Part shown: positions 1 through 7,582 of the stretch, piece by piece
Layout of the letters: each line of letters starts with the position of its first letter
Position numbering within the stretch: position 1 is the first letter of the stretch
Assembly: GCA_003141955.1 (NCBI GenBank)
Contig: PLOC01000033.1
Span: 1 to 64,000 of the forward strand
DNA from: Chloroflexota bacterium
Lineage (GTDB): Bacteria; Chloroflexota; Limnocylindria; Limnocylindrales; CSP1-4
Direction: 5' to 3'
DNA: 64,000 nucleotides
Program-made: the position numbers and the translations under genes
The notes under the pieces: model-generated
The model's input: only the letters and a program-made list of their open reading frames with translations
Database searches by the model: none
Told to the model about the DNA's origin: nothing

Positions 1-17
1 TTCTTGCTACTGGCCAT
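1..17 (-). CDS. Start of a probable HigA-type antitoxin (partial)
   Basis: Only the first codons (reading MASSK) lie in the window; the gene runs off the left edge. An AAGGAG Shine-Dalgarno lies seven bases upstream of the ATG, directly after the stop codon of the upstream toxin-like gene. In HigBA loci the toxin gene comes first and the antitoxin gene follows in this spacing, so the call rests on position rather than on protein sequence. Confidence 0.4.
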
Positions 18-29
18 GTTTCGTCTCCT

Positions 30-305
30 TCAATGGTAATCCACGATTTCGACATTGTAGGTATCACCGTCCCGCCACTCGAAGCAGATGCGGTACTGGT
101 CGTTGATCCGAATGCTGTGCTGTCCCTTGCGGCTTCCTTTGAGGGCCTCCAGACGAAACCCGGGCAGATTGAGGTCTCGCAGCGAGGTCGCCGCGTCCAG
201 CACTTCCAGCCGCAGGCGTGCAGACTTCTCGATGGACTGAAGCCTCCGGCTGAATATCCGCTCCAGGAGCCGTTGCGCGTCTCTGTCGCGGCAGGAACGA
301 ATCAT
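30..305 (-). CDS. higB: HigB/RelE-family toxin
   Basis: A 91-residue protein of the plasmid-maintenance killer (HigB, RelE superfamily) type, which cuts mRNA on the ribosome. Visible family features are the N-terminal MIRSCRDRDAQRLLE stretch, a middle section matching the LNLPGFRLEALKG pattern of HigB, and the C-terminal core IRINDQYRICFEW followed by VEIVDYH. The ATG at 305 fits the family length; extending the frame upstream adds only low-complexity Arg/Ala residues. The downstream partial gene is the expected antitoxin partner. Autoregulation by the toxin-antitoxin complex is usual in the family, but the promoter here overlaps the 5' region of the divergent VOC gene and no operator was identified. 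Confidence 0.85.
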   Translation of the reverse strand: MIRSCRDRDAQRLLERIFSRRLQSIEKSARLRLEVLDAATSLRDLNLPGFRLEALKGSRKGQHSIRINDQYRICFEWRDGDTYNVEIVDYH

Positions 306-459
306 ACACCTATCATAATACGTGATCCGTACAAGACTGACAAGCTGCGTGCCGCGGGCGGCTTCCCGCAAACCACGCGGCCTCCCGCGGGCGGCTTCGC
401 CCAAGCCGCGCGGCCACCCGCGTCCGGCTCGCCGGGCGCCACGCTATCATGGAAGCACT

Positions 460-930
460 ATGGGAAAAGCTGCAAGTCCGATTCCACCTGGGTTTCACTC
501 GCTGACGCCGCATCTGGGGGTGCATGGCGCGGCGAACTATATCGACTTCCTGGCGCGCGCGTTCGGCGCTGTCGAGATCGGCCGCTCTCCGGGGCCGGGC
601 GGCAAGCTGATGCACGCCGCGGTCCGCATCGGCGATTCCATGCTGCTGCTCCACGACTACTTTCCGGAGATGGGTGGGCCGCCGCCCGCCACGGGGAACG
701 GGCCGCTGGTTCTGCACCTGTACGTGCCGGACGCGGACGCGACCTGGGCGCAGGCCATTGCGGCGGGATGCGAGGTGGTCTTCCCGATCGCGGACCAGTT
801 CTGGGGCTCTCGCTACGGGCAGGTGCGCGACCCGTTCGGCTTGGTCTGGGCCATTGCGACGCAAACCGAGGACCTGACGCCCGAAGAGTCGCAGGAACGG
901 CAGAAGAAGCTGTTTGGGGGCGCGGCGTAG
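460..930 (+). CDS. VOC-fold protein (glyoxalase/PhnB-like)
   Basis: A 156-residue protein with the paired beta-alpha-beta-beta-beta modules of the vicinal oxygen chelate superfamily, close in pattern to PhnB-like proteins: an N-terminal LTPHLGVHGAANYIDFLARA helix region, a central GDSMLLLHDYFPE strand pair, and a C-terminal QVRDPFGLVWAIAT motif. Family members include glyoxalases, dioxygenases and resistance proteins; the substrate cannot be told from sequence. The ATG at 460 was chosen because the longer frame upstream is Arg/Pro-rich and non-homologous. It stands alone, 45 bp before the first GH94 gene, and could be cotranscribed with it. Confidence 0.8.
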   Translation: MGKAASPIPPGFHSLTPHLGVHGAANYIDFLARAFGAVEIGRSPGPGGKLMHAAVRIGDSMLLLHDYFPEMGGPPPATGNGPLVLHLYVPDADATWAQAIAAGCEVVFPIADQFWGSRYGQVRDPFGLVWAIATQTEDLTPEESQERQKKLFGGAA

Positions 931-975
931 GCGCTGGTTGTGTGCCCGCGCAGGGCTGCTGTACACTCAGAGCTT

Positions 976-3426
976 ATGCAATACGGGCACTTTGACGACC
1001 AGAACCGGGAGTACGCGATCACGCGGCCGGATACGCCGCTGCCGTGGATCAACTACCTGGGATGCCAGGCCTATTTCGGGATCATCTCGAATACGGCCGG
1101 CGGCTACTCCTTCTACCGCGATGCGCGGCTGCGGCGCATCACGCGCTACCGCTACAACAACGTCCCCTACGATTTTGGAGGCCGCTACATCTACCTGCGG
1201 GACGACGACTCGCGGGAGTTCTGGTCTCCGAGCTGGCAGCCCACGCGGCGGGATCTCGAGGACTACAGTTGCCGCCACGGGATGGGCTACAGCATCATCG
1301 GCTCGAAGTGCCAGGGGATCGAAGCGCACACGCGGTATTTCGTGCCGCTGGACGAGAACCTGGAAATCTGGCAGCTCACGGTCACCAATCACCGCGCGGC
1401 GCCGGCGGCGCTGTCGGTATTCTCCAGCATCGAGTTCTGCCTGTGGGACGCGCAGGACGACGGGACCAACTTCCAGCGCAACTTCAGCATCGGACAAGTG
1501 GAGATCGAGGACGGCACGATCTACCACAAGACCGAGTACCGGGAGCGCCGCGATCATTTCGCGTACTTCGGCTGCTCGGCGCCGCTGGCCGGGTTCGACA
1601 CGCAGCGGGACGCCTTCGTCGGCCCCTACCGCGGCTGGGATAACCCGGAGGCGGTGGAGCGCGGGACGTTGTCCAACTCGGAGGCGCACGGCTGGGCGCC
1701 GATCGGCGCGCACCACGTCAAGCTGGCGCTGGAGCCCGGCGAAACGCGGCAGATCGTTTTTGTTCTGGGCTATCACGAGAACCCGGTGGCGGAGAAATTC
1801 GATCCGCCGGGCTCCCAGATTATCAACAAGAAGACGGTGAAGCCGGTCATCGCGAAGTACCTGAATCAGGCCCACGCGGACGCCGCCTTCGAGGCCTTGC
1901 GCGCCTACTGGGACGGCCTGCTGGGCGTCTGCCAGGTGACGACGCCGGACCTGCATACGGACCGCATGGTCAACGTCTGGAACGCCTACCAGTGCATGGT
2001 GACGTTCAACCTGTCGAGGTCGGCGTCCCTGTTCGAGTCGGGCATCGGCCGTGGCATGGGCTTCCGCGACTCCAACCAGGATCTGCTCGGCTTCGTCCAC
2101 ATGATCCCGGAACGGGCCCGCGAGCGCATCCTCGACATCGCTGCCACGCAGCTGTCGACCGGCGGCGCCTATCACCAGTACCAGCCGCTGACGAAGCGCG
2201 GTAACAACGACGTCGGCGGAGGTTTCAACGACGACCCGGCCTGGCTCGTGCTGGGCGTAGCCGCCTACCTCAAGGAAACCGGCGACACATCGATCCTCGA
2301 CGTGCCCGTGGCCTTCGACAACGAGCCGGGCTCGGAGAGGCCGCTGTACGAGCATCTCCAGCGCTGCATCGGCTACACCCTCGATCGGCTTGGCCCGCAC
2401 GGGCTGCCGCTCATCGGTCGAGCCGACTGGAACGACTGCCTCAATCTCAACTGTTTCTCCGAGACGCCCGGCGAGTCGTTCCAGACGACCGAGAACAAGG
2501 CCGGAGGGGTGGCCGAGTCCGTCTTCATCGGCGGCCTCTTCGTGCTGGAGGCCGACGAGATGGCCGCCATCGCGGATCTGCGCAGCGATGCCGCCGAGGC
2601 GAAGCGCTGCAGGGATGTGTCGGCGACCATGACCGGCGTCGTCAAGACGGCCGGCTGGGACGGAGACTGGTTTCGGCGCGCCTTCGACTACTTCGGCAAC
2701 GTCGTGGGCTCGTCGCGCAACCAGGAAGGCCAGATCTTCATCGAGCCACAGGGCATCTGCATCGTGGCCGGCATCGGCCTCGACGACGGCAAGGCGGCCC
2801 GGGCGCTGGCGTCGGTCCGGGAACGCCTGGCCACGCCGCACGGCATCGTCCTGGCCAACCCTGCCTACACGTACTACCACCTGAACCTTGGCGAGATCTC
2901 CTCGTACCCGCAGGGTTACAAGGAGAACGCCGGCATCTTCTGCCACACCAACCCGTGGGTGATGATCGCCGAGGCGATGGCCGGCAACGGCGAGGGCGCC
3001 ATGGACTACTACATGCGGATCAACCCGTCGGCCCGGGAGGGGATCTCGGAGATCCACCGCTGCGAGCCCTATGTCTACGCCCAGATGATCGCGGGCAAGG
3101 ACGCCCCGACCCACGGCGAGGCCAAGAACTCCTGGCTGAGTGGCACCGCCGCGTGGAACTTCGTGGCCATCAGCCAGTGGATCCTCGGTGTCCGCGCCGA
3201 GCACCAGGGCCTGCGCATCGACCCGGTGCTGCCGGCCGATTGGGGAGACTTCGCGGTCACCCGCCGCTTCCGCGGTACGATCTACAGGATCGCCGTGCGC
3301 AAGCCGAAGGGCTCGACCGGTCGCGTTTTCCGGCTCGCCGTTGATGGGGAGGCGATCGCCGGGAACGTCGTCCCTCTGCCGGCGAGGCCCGGCCGGGTTG
3401 TCGAAGTCGAGGCATTTGTCGAGTGA
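976..3426 (+). CDS. GH94 phosphorylase, cellobiose-phosphorylase-like
   Basis: An 816-residue cytosolic phosphorylase of glycoside hydrolase family 94, the length of cellobiose phosphorylases. Such enzymes split a beta-glucosyl disaccharide with phosphate to give glucose 1-phosphate plus a free sugar, saving ATP. The N-terminal beta-sandwich starts at about residue 10 (ITRPDTPLPWINYLG); the (alpha/alpha)6 catalytic barrel holds GIGRGMGFRDSNQDLLG and the general-acid Asp in DWND (residues 484-487), followed by NPWVMIAEA and a C-terminal sandwich. The ATG at 976 avoids a 12-residue unconserved extension. Its stop overlaps the start of a second GH94 gene by 4 bp, so they are translated together. 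Cellobiose is the best substrate guess, not proven. Confidence 0.85.
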   Translation: MQYGHFDDQNREYAITRPDTPLPWINYLGCQAYFGIISNTAGGYSFYRDARLRRITRYRYNNVPYDFGGRYIYLRDDDSREFWSPSWQPTRRDLEDYSCRHGMGYSIIGSKCQGIEAHTRYFVPLDENLEIWQLTVTNHRAAPAALSVFSSIEFCLWDAQDDGTNFQRNFSIGQVEIEDGTIYHKTEYRERRDHFAYFGCSAPLAGFDTQRDAFVGPYRGWDNPEAVERGTLSNSEAHGWAPIGAHHVKLALEPGETRQIVFVLGYHENPVAEKFDPPGSQIINKKTVKPVIAKYLNQAHADAAFEALRAYWDGLLGVCQVTTPDLHTDRMVNVWNAYQCMVTFNLSRSASLFESGIGRGMGFRDSNQDLLGFVHMIPERARERILDIAATQLSTGGAYHQYQPLTKRGNNDVGGGFNDDPAWLVLGVAAYLKETGDTSILDVPVAFDNEPGSERPLYEHLQRCIGYTLDRLGPHGLPLIGRADWNDCLNLNCFSETPGESFQTTENKAGGVAESVFIGGLFVLEADEMAAIADLRSDAAEAKRCRDVSATMTGVVKTAGWDGDWFRRAFDYFGNVVGSSRNQEGQIFIEPQGICIVAGIGLDDGKAARALASVRERLATPHGIVLANPAYTYYHLNLGEISSYPQGYKENAGIFCHTNPWVMIAEAMAGNGEGAMDYYMRINPSAREGISEIHRCEPYVYAQMIAGKDAPTHGEAKNSWLSGTAAWNFVAISQWILGVRAEHQGLRIDPVLPADWGDFAVTRRFRGTIYRIAVRKPKGSTGRVFRLAVDGEAIAGNVVPLPARPGRVVEVEAFVE

Positions 3427-5822
3427 TCCAGAACGCGGCCAGGATCGGGGCCAACGCGTACGGCTACTTCGACGCAGCAGCCCGCGAGTACGTCATCACC
3501 CGACCCGACACGCCCACGCCCTGGATCAACTACATCGGCGAAGGCCGCTACGGCGGCATCGTCTCCAACACCGGCGGTGGCTACTCGTTCGACCGCGACC
3601 CTCGTAACCGGCGCGTCACTCGCTACCGCTACAACGCCATCCCCGCCGATCAGCCGGGCCGCTACCTCTACTTGCGAGACCAGGAGACGGGCGACTACTG
3701 GAGCCCCACCTGGCAGCCGGTCCGGCGCGACCTGGAGAGCTACGAGTGCCGTCACGGGGCCGCCTATACGCGCATCTCGAGCGCCCGCAATGGGATCGCG
3801 GCCGAGATCACGTACTTCGTCCCGCCGAGTCCCGCCGACGAACCCGTCCCCTGCGAGCTGTGGGTGCTTCGCGTGCGCAACACCGGCGCCGTCCCGCGCC
3901 GCCTCCGCAGCTTCACCTACGCCGAGTTCAGCTTCTTCGACGCCAACCAGGACACGGTCAATCTCGACTGGGCCCAGCACATCGTCTTCAGCTCGTGCGA
4001 AGAGGGCATGATCCGCGTCCGCACGAAGTTCAACCCGCTCGTCTACTTCTTCGGCTCGAGCGCTGCACCGACCGGCTACACGTGCGACCGCGAGGACTTC
4101 GTCGGCCGCTGCCGCGACCTGTCCGGCCCGATCGTCGTTGAGACGGGCGAGCCATCCAACGCCCCGTCCCCACGCGGCAACAGCGTGGGGTCGCTGACTC
4201 ACGACATAGAGCTGGCACCGGGCGAGGAGCGCCGGCTCGTCTACGTCATGGGTGCCACTGAGCGACCCGCCGAGATCGCTCGCACCGTCGCGCGGTTCAG
4301 TGACGTGGCCGAGGTCGATGCCGCGTTCGCCGACCTGCGCGACGACTGGGACGGCTACCTCTCGCGTTTCACGGTCGAGACTCCGGACTCCGACACGAAC
4401 GCGATGCTCAACTTCTGGAACCAGGTCCAGTGCCGCACCACTCTGTTCTGGTCGCGCTTCGTCTCCGGTTACGAGACCGGCATGGGCCGCGGCATGGGCA
4501 CTCGGGACAGCGCCCAGGACACCCTCGGCACGATGCACACGGTCCCTGACCACGCCCGCCGGATGCTGACCCGGATCTGGGAGGTTCAGTTCGGCGACGG
4601 CCACACCTGGCACCAGTTCTACCCGCTCACGGGCCAGGGTGGACCGGGGCTGGCCGCCGAGTTCCCTGACTGGCCGCAATGGTTCTCAGACGATCACCTG
4701 TGGCTGATCATCGCCGTCTGCGCCTACGTCCGGGAGACGGGCGATTTCGCTTACCTCGACCAGCGCGTCCCCTATGCCGACGGCGGCGACGATTGCGTCT
4801 GGGCGCACATGCTGGCGGCGGTCGAATTCACGCTCTCCCATCGCGGCCCCCACGGCCTGCCGCGCTCGGGCTTCTCCGACTGGAACGACACGCTCAACGT
4901 CGATCACGGATCGGGCAAGGCGGAGAGCGTCTGGACCGGCATGCAGTTCTGCCGGGCGATGCTCGATCTTGTCGACCTGGGCAGCCACTCCGGCCGCGGC
5001 AAGGAAGCCGGGCGGTTCGAGGAGCTGCGCGCCGAAATGGCCGCGGTCATCAACGGCTGCGCCTGGGATGGAGCGTGGTACGCGCGCTCGTTCGATGACG
5101 GCGGCCTCCCGATCGGCGTCTCGGGCGCTGCTCACCATGCCATCGACCTGATCCCGCAGAGCTGGGCGGTGATGGGCGAGGTCGCGCCGCAGGCCCGAGC
5201 CGAGCAGGCGATGCGCTCGGCCGACGAGCAGCTCAACACCAAGTTCGGGCTGGTGCTGCTGCGGCCGCCCTACGACGGCGCCGACCCGCGCGTCTGCGGC
5301 ACCGCGACGTTCCTGCCGGGGGCCAAGGAGAACGGCGGCATCTTCTGCCACTCCAACCCCTGGTCGGTCGTGGCTGCCGCGATGCTCGGTTGGGGCGAGG
5401 AGGCCTACCGCTACTACCGCCAGATCCTGCCGCTGGCCCGGACCGACTCCGACGTCTACAAGGTCGAGCCGTACGTCTACCCCCAGAACATCTGCGGGCC
5501 GGCCCATCCGTCTTTCGGGATGGCCCGCAACGCGTGGCTCACCGGGGCCGCGGCCTGGGCATTCGTCGCCGCCACCCAATGGATCCTCGGCATCCGGCCC
5601 ACCTTTGAGGGCCTGCGAGTGGCCCCCGTCCTGCCGGCGGCCTGGCCCGGTTTCAAGGCCCATCGCGAGTTCCGCGGCACCGCATACGAGATCTCGGTGC
5701 GCCGCGAGGGGTTGGGAAACGCCGTCGCGCTGGTCGTGAACGGCGCCCCGATCGCCGGCGACGTGATCCCGCTGCCGGCGCCCGGGACGGCGTCGGTGGA
5801 GGTCGACGTTGTCCTGAGCTGA
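3423..5822 (+). CDS. GH94 phosphorylase, second paralogue
   Basis: A 799-residue GH94 protein beginning with GTG inside the stop of the previous gene (GTGA overlap). It keeps the N-terminal ITRPDTPTPWINYIG strand, the barrel motif GMGRGMGTRDSAQDTLG, the general acid in SDWND (Asp at about residue 486) and the phosphate-site region near KENGGIFCHSNPWS. It differs from its neighbour around the sugar-binding subsites (FSDWNDTLN against RADWNDCLN; GTRDSAQD against GFRDSNQD), so a different acceptor sugar is likely, for example a longer or modified glucan; this is inference. No transporter or sugar kinase gene flanks the pair, which leaves the source of the disaccharide open. Confidence 0.83.
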   Translation: MIQNAARIGANAYGYFDAAAREYVITRPDTPTPWINYIGEGRYGGIVSNTGGGYSFDRDPRNRRVTRYRYNAIPADQPGRYLYLRDQETGDYWSPTWQPVRRDLESYECRHGAAYTRISSARNGIAAEITYFVPPSPADEPVPCELWVLRVRNTGAVPRRLRSFTYAEFSFFDANQDTVNLDWAQHIVFSSCEEGMIRVRTKFNPLVYFFGSSAAPTGYTCDREDFVGRCRDLSGPIVVETGEPSNAPSPRGNSVGSLTHDIELAPGEERRLVYVMGATERPAEIARTVARFSDVAEVDAAFADLRDDWDGYLSRFTVETPDSDTNAMLNFWNQVQCRTTLFWSRFVSGYETGMGRGMGTRDSAQDTLGTMHTVPDHARRMLTRIWEVQFGDGHTWHQFYPLTGQGGPGLAAEFPDWPQWFSDDHLWLIIAVCAYVRETGDFAYLDQRVPYADGGDDCVWAHMLAAVEFTLSHRGPHGLPRSGFSDWNDTLNVDHGSGKAESVWTGMQFCRAMLDLVDLGSHSGRGKEAGRFEELRAEMAAVINGCAWDGAWYARSFDDGGLPIGVSGAAHHAIDLIPQSWAVMGEVAPQARAEQAMRSADEQLNTKFGLVLLRPPYDGADPRVCGTATFLPGAKENGGIFCHSNPWSVVAAAMLGWGEEAYRYYRQILPLARTDSDVYKVEPYVYPQNICGPAHPSFGMARNAWLTGAAAWAFVAATQWILGIRPTFEGLRVAPVLPAAWPGFKAHREFRGTAYEISVRREGLGNAVALVVNGAPIAGDVIPLPAPGTASVEVDVVLS

Positions 5823-6040
5823 GAGGCCGGCGGCGCGCCCCCCGAGGCCGGTCCCCGCGAGCGCGCCTCGGCTCAAGGTTGGCCGAGCAGCGTCCGGTCC
5901 AGGCGCGCTCCCGCTGGCCCGGACCGCGGGCCGCCGATTGCCATCGCGGCCGCGCAAGCGCATGCTTGGAGCCTGTCCGACCCCCCGTGCCGATGCCTCG
6001 GTCCCCGAGACTGCGTCAGGCCGGCAGTGGCAAGGATTTC

Positions 6041-6205
6041 ATGCCTCCCCTGATCCTGTTCTTGTTCGCCCTGGCCGGAGCAGTCTTGCTCCAGGCGTTC
6101 ATTCGGATGCTCCTTGCGCCTGGCCGGAGCAGGGTCACCGTGATGGGGCGCTCGGCGGGCCAACACCCAGTTGATCATGGCGATGGGACGGGAGAGTCTC
6201 GATGA
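6041..6205 (+). CDS. Small hydrophobic protein
   Basis: A 54-residue ORF whose first 25 residues form one membrane-spanning segment (MPPLILFLFALAGAVLLQAF) followed by a basic hydrophilic tail. An AAGGA sequence lies five bases before the ATG, and its TGA overlaps the ATG of the next gene by 4 bp, which supports translation. No family recognised. The 218 bp before it, back to the GH94 stop, are GC-rich and show nothing clear. Confidence 0.4.
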   Translation: MPPLILFLFALAGAVLLQAFIRMLLAPGRSRVTVMGRSAGQHPVDHGDGTGESR

Positions 6206-6621
6206 CGACTCAACGAACCACCGGCGTCTGGATCTCGGCGACTTCGGCCACGGTCCTGCGCTGGGGCCCCGAGGGGGTCACTGTCCGCGAACGGTTCGAT
6301 TCCATGGTCCCGGGCCGGCACCGCTCCACCGGCCGTCCGCCGACCGAAGACCGCCCATCTGCCGAAGGTCACCGCGACGAGCACATGCGGGCGTTCTTTG
6401 CTCGAGTGAGCGGTACGGTGCCGTTCGACGACGACCTTCTGCTCGTGGGCGACGGCGAGGTCGTCGAGCATTTCGCGCACCAGATCAGAGTTCGCGATCA
6501 AAGCCGCGACGTGGATCGACGCATCGAGGTGGACAAGAGCGGCCCGATGACCGAACCGCAGTTGCTGGCCCGAATTCGCGCGTTCGCCGGCTCATCTGCC
6601 AGACGCACACTGCCGACCTGA
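6202..6621 (+). CDS. Release-factor-like (baeRF/eRF1-type) small protein
   Basis: A 139-residue protein resembling the small bacterial proteins related to the central domain of archaeo-eukaryotic release factor eRF1 (often named translational machinery protein). The pattern seen is an N-terminal strand WISATSATVLRWG, a His-x-x-x-His region before FFARV, the strand DDDLLLVGDGEV leading to a helix, and a C-terminal segment MTEPQLLARIRAFAG. The usual N-terminal WIDHxxA is WISATSA here, so the family match is by overall pattern. Relatives are linked to ribosome stress in some bacteria; the role here is unknown. It overlaps the preceding small ORF by 4 bp. Confidence 0.55.
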   Translation: MTTQRTTGVWISATSATVLRWGPEGVTVRERFDSMVPGRHRSTGRPPTEDRPSAEGHRDEHMRAFFARVSGTVPFDDDLLLVGDGEVVEHFAHQIRVRDQSRDVDRRIEVDKSGPMTEPQLLARIRAFAGSSARRTLPT

Positions 6622-6638
6622 GCGAGGAGGACTATCCG

Positions 6639-6857
6639 ATGGCGAGATCCACGACCGTCGGCAACTACCGATCGGCCGCCAACGACGAGCGGGTGAACGA
6701 GGCGTTCCACACGGTGCTGCGCGAGGCCGCCGCCGAGCGCGAGGGGCGGGCGCGTATTCAGGCGGTTGGAGACGCGGTCGCGGACAGGCAGGAGTCGGCC
6801 GATCTCCTCGCCCTTGCCCGAGGCGAGCGTTCTGAGCGGCGGCCCGCCGCGCGCTGA
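6639..6857 (+). CDS. Small charged hypothetical protein
   Basis: A 72-residue protein rich in Arg, Glu and Ala, predicted largely helical (RVNEAFHTVLREAAAEREGR). A strong GAGGAGGA Shine-Dalgarno about eight bases before the ATG defines the start. It lies 17 bp after the release-factor-like gene on the same strand and is probably cotranscribed with it. Resembles short stress- or ribosome-associated proteins only in composition; no family recognised. Confidence 0.65.
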   Translation: MARSTTVGNYRSAANDERVNEAFHTVLREAAAEREGRARIQAVGDAVADRQESADLLALARGERSERRPAAR

Positions 6858-6935
6858 GTCTCCGTCGATCGGCGCTCACCACGAGACTGCGCGGCGCGGC
6901 GTTGGGCGTGCTGCACCCGAGCCGGGAAAAGAGCA

Positions 6936-6967
6936 AGCGGCCCGGCGAGGGGGGTAGCCGGGCCGCT
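6936..6967 (-). terminator. Hairpin with minus-strand T-rich tail
   Basis: A perfect 11-bp stem AGCGGCCCGGC / GCCGGGCCGCT around a 10-base loop. Read on the minus strand it is followed by a T-rich stretch (TTGCTCTTTT), as expected of an intrinsic terminator for the BrnT remnant; on the plus strand no T-run follows. Confidence 0.55.
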
Positions 6968-6976
6968 CGATCTGGC

Positions 6977-7002
6977 GAAGACGCCCCGTCACTGGCGTCT
7001 TC
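6977..7002. repeat. Second perfect hairpin
   Basis: A 9-bp perfect stem GAAGACGCC / GGCGTCTTC with an 8-base loop, ten bases from the previous hairpin. No T-run on either side. Together the two hairpins mark the boundary between the small-gene cluster and the toxin remnant. Confidence 0.5.
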
Positions 7003-7014
7003 GAGGTAATGTGC

Positions 7015-7209
7015 TTAGTGAGCTTCCACAAAGAGACTCGCGCCCGAGGCTGAACCGGTCCTGAATTGCGCTCCTGCCCGTCCGGGTGGCCGCGACGAGT
7101 CCACGGAGGCGGCATTCGAGGACCGGGCCTCATCGAACGAGATGACGTGCTTGTGGACATTGGCTGCTTCCTTCTCGTCATCCCAGTCGAACTCGCGCAC
7201 GCACCGCAT
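7015..7209 (-). pseudogene. Remnant of a BrnT-family toxin
   Basis: The N-terminal 26 residues (FDWDDEKEAANVHKHVISF-DEA) match BrnT, the RNase-like toxin of BrnTA modules, whose start is typically FEWDxxKxxxNxxKHGVSF. After that the frame drifts, but near the end FRTGSASGASLFVEAH resembles the later BrnT strand RFxxIGRSxxGRLLVVxH. At 64 residues it is shorter than the usual 90 or so and stops before the C-terminal helices; no BrnA antitoxin gene follows. It looks like a frameshifted, truncated relic. Confidence 0.6.
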
Positions 7210-7383
7210 CTTGTGATGCGACGCTCACCCGCGGCTTACCTGGAGTCGCCAGCAATTCGGCTGTGCGGGCCGGCTCGAACGTTCGAGGACTCCCGAGAGC
7301 GCGTCGGGCGGCGAGCCCTCGAGCCGTCGCCCGCCGACGACTCCCTCGGCCCTTCCTCCGTGCTAACCTACGGCCAACCTTTG

Positions 7384-7424
7384 GCCGGTCCTGTGAGGCC
7401 GGCGGACCGGTCCGGAGAGGCCGG
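7384..7424 (+). promoter_or_regulatory. Tandem PyrR-binding loops upstream of carA
   Basis: Two hairpins carry the PyrR anti-antiterminator loop consensus UCCNGNGAGG: GCCGG-TCCTGTGAGG-CCGGC at 7384-7403 and CCGG-TCCGGAGAGG-CCGG at 7407-7424. The loops start 22 bases apart. PyrR binds such loops when UMP is high and lowers pyr gene expression. The second hairpin abuts an AAGGAGG Shine-Dalgarno and a terminator follows. No pyrR gene lies in this window. The same arrangement precedes carB, which makes chance unlikely. Confidence 0.85.
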
Positions 7425-7435
7425 GAAGGAGGTCC

Positions 7436-7582
7436 ATGGTCGCCTGCGACGAGAACCACCGAGCCAGTTCGGCCGGTGGCCTTTTTGTCGGTGCGGCCCG
7501 CCGGTCCGGGGCCTCCGGTCGCGTCGCCGTCGGCCGGGGCGCCGCCAACCATTTCGATGCCGGGCGTCGAGGTGCCGCGTGA
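7436..7582 (+). CDS. carA leader ORF
   Basis: A 48-codon ORF starting MVACDENHRASSAGGLFV, right after AAGGAGG (7426-7432), only 3 bases from its ATG. It reads through the whole intrinsic terminator and its TGA overlaps the GTG of carA (GTGA). The matching leader before carB gives an ORF with 15 of the first 18 residues identical and the same overlap. The peptide may have no function of its own; the arrangement suggests that its translation prevents terminator folding and delivers ribosomes to carA. This is inference; the short SD spacing is a weak point. Confidence 0.55.
   Translation: MVACDENHRASSAGGLFVGAARRSGASGRVAVGRGAANHFDAGRRGAA
7457..7487 (+). terminator. Intrinsic terminator (attenuator) before carA
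   Basis: Stem CCACCG-A-GCC pairing with GGC-CGGTGG, followed by CCTTTTTG. It lies 33 bases after the second PyrR loop, as in pyr attenuators, and would stop transcription before carA when PyrR is bound. Confidence 0.8.

Noticed and set aside
967-3204. A 745-codon open frame antisense to the first GH94 gene
   Set aside because: Same GC artefact; no family features, and the plus-strand enzyme is complete.
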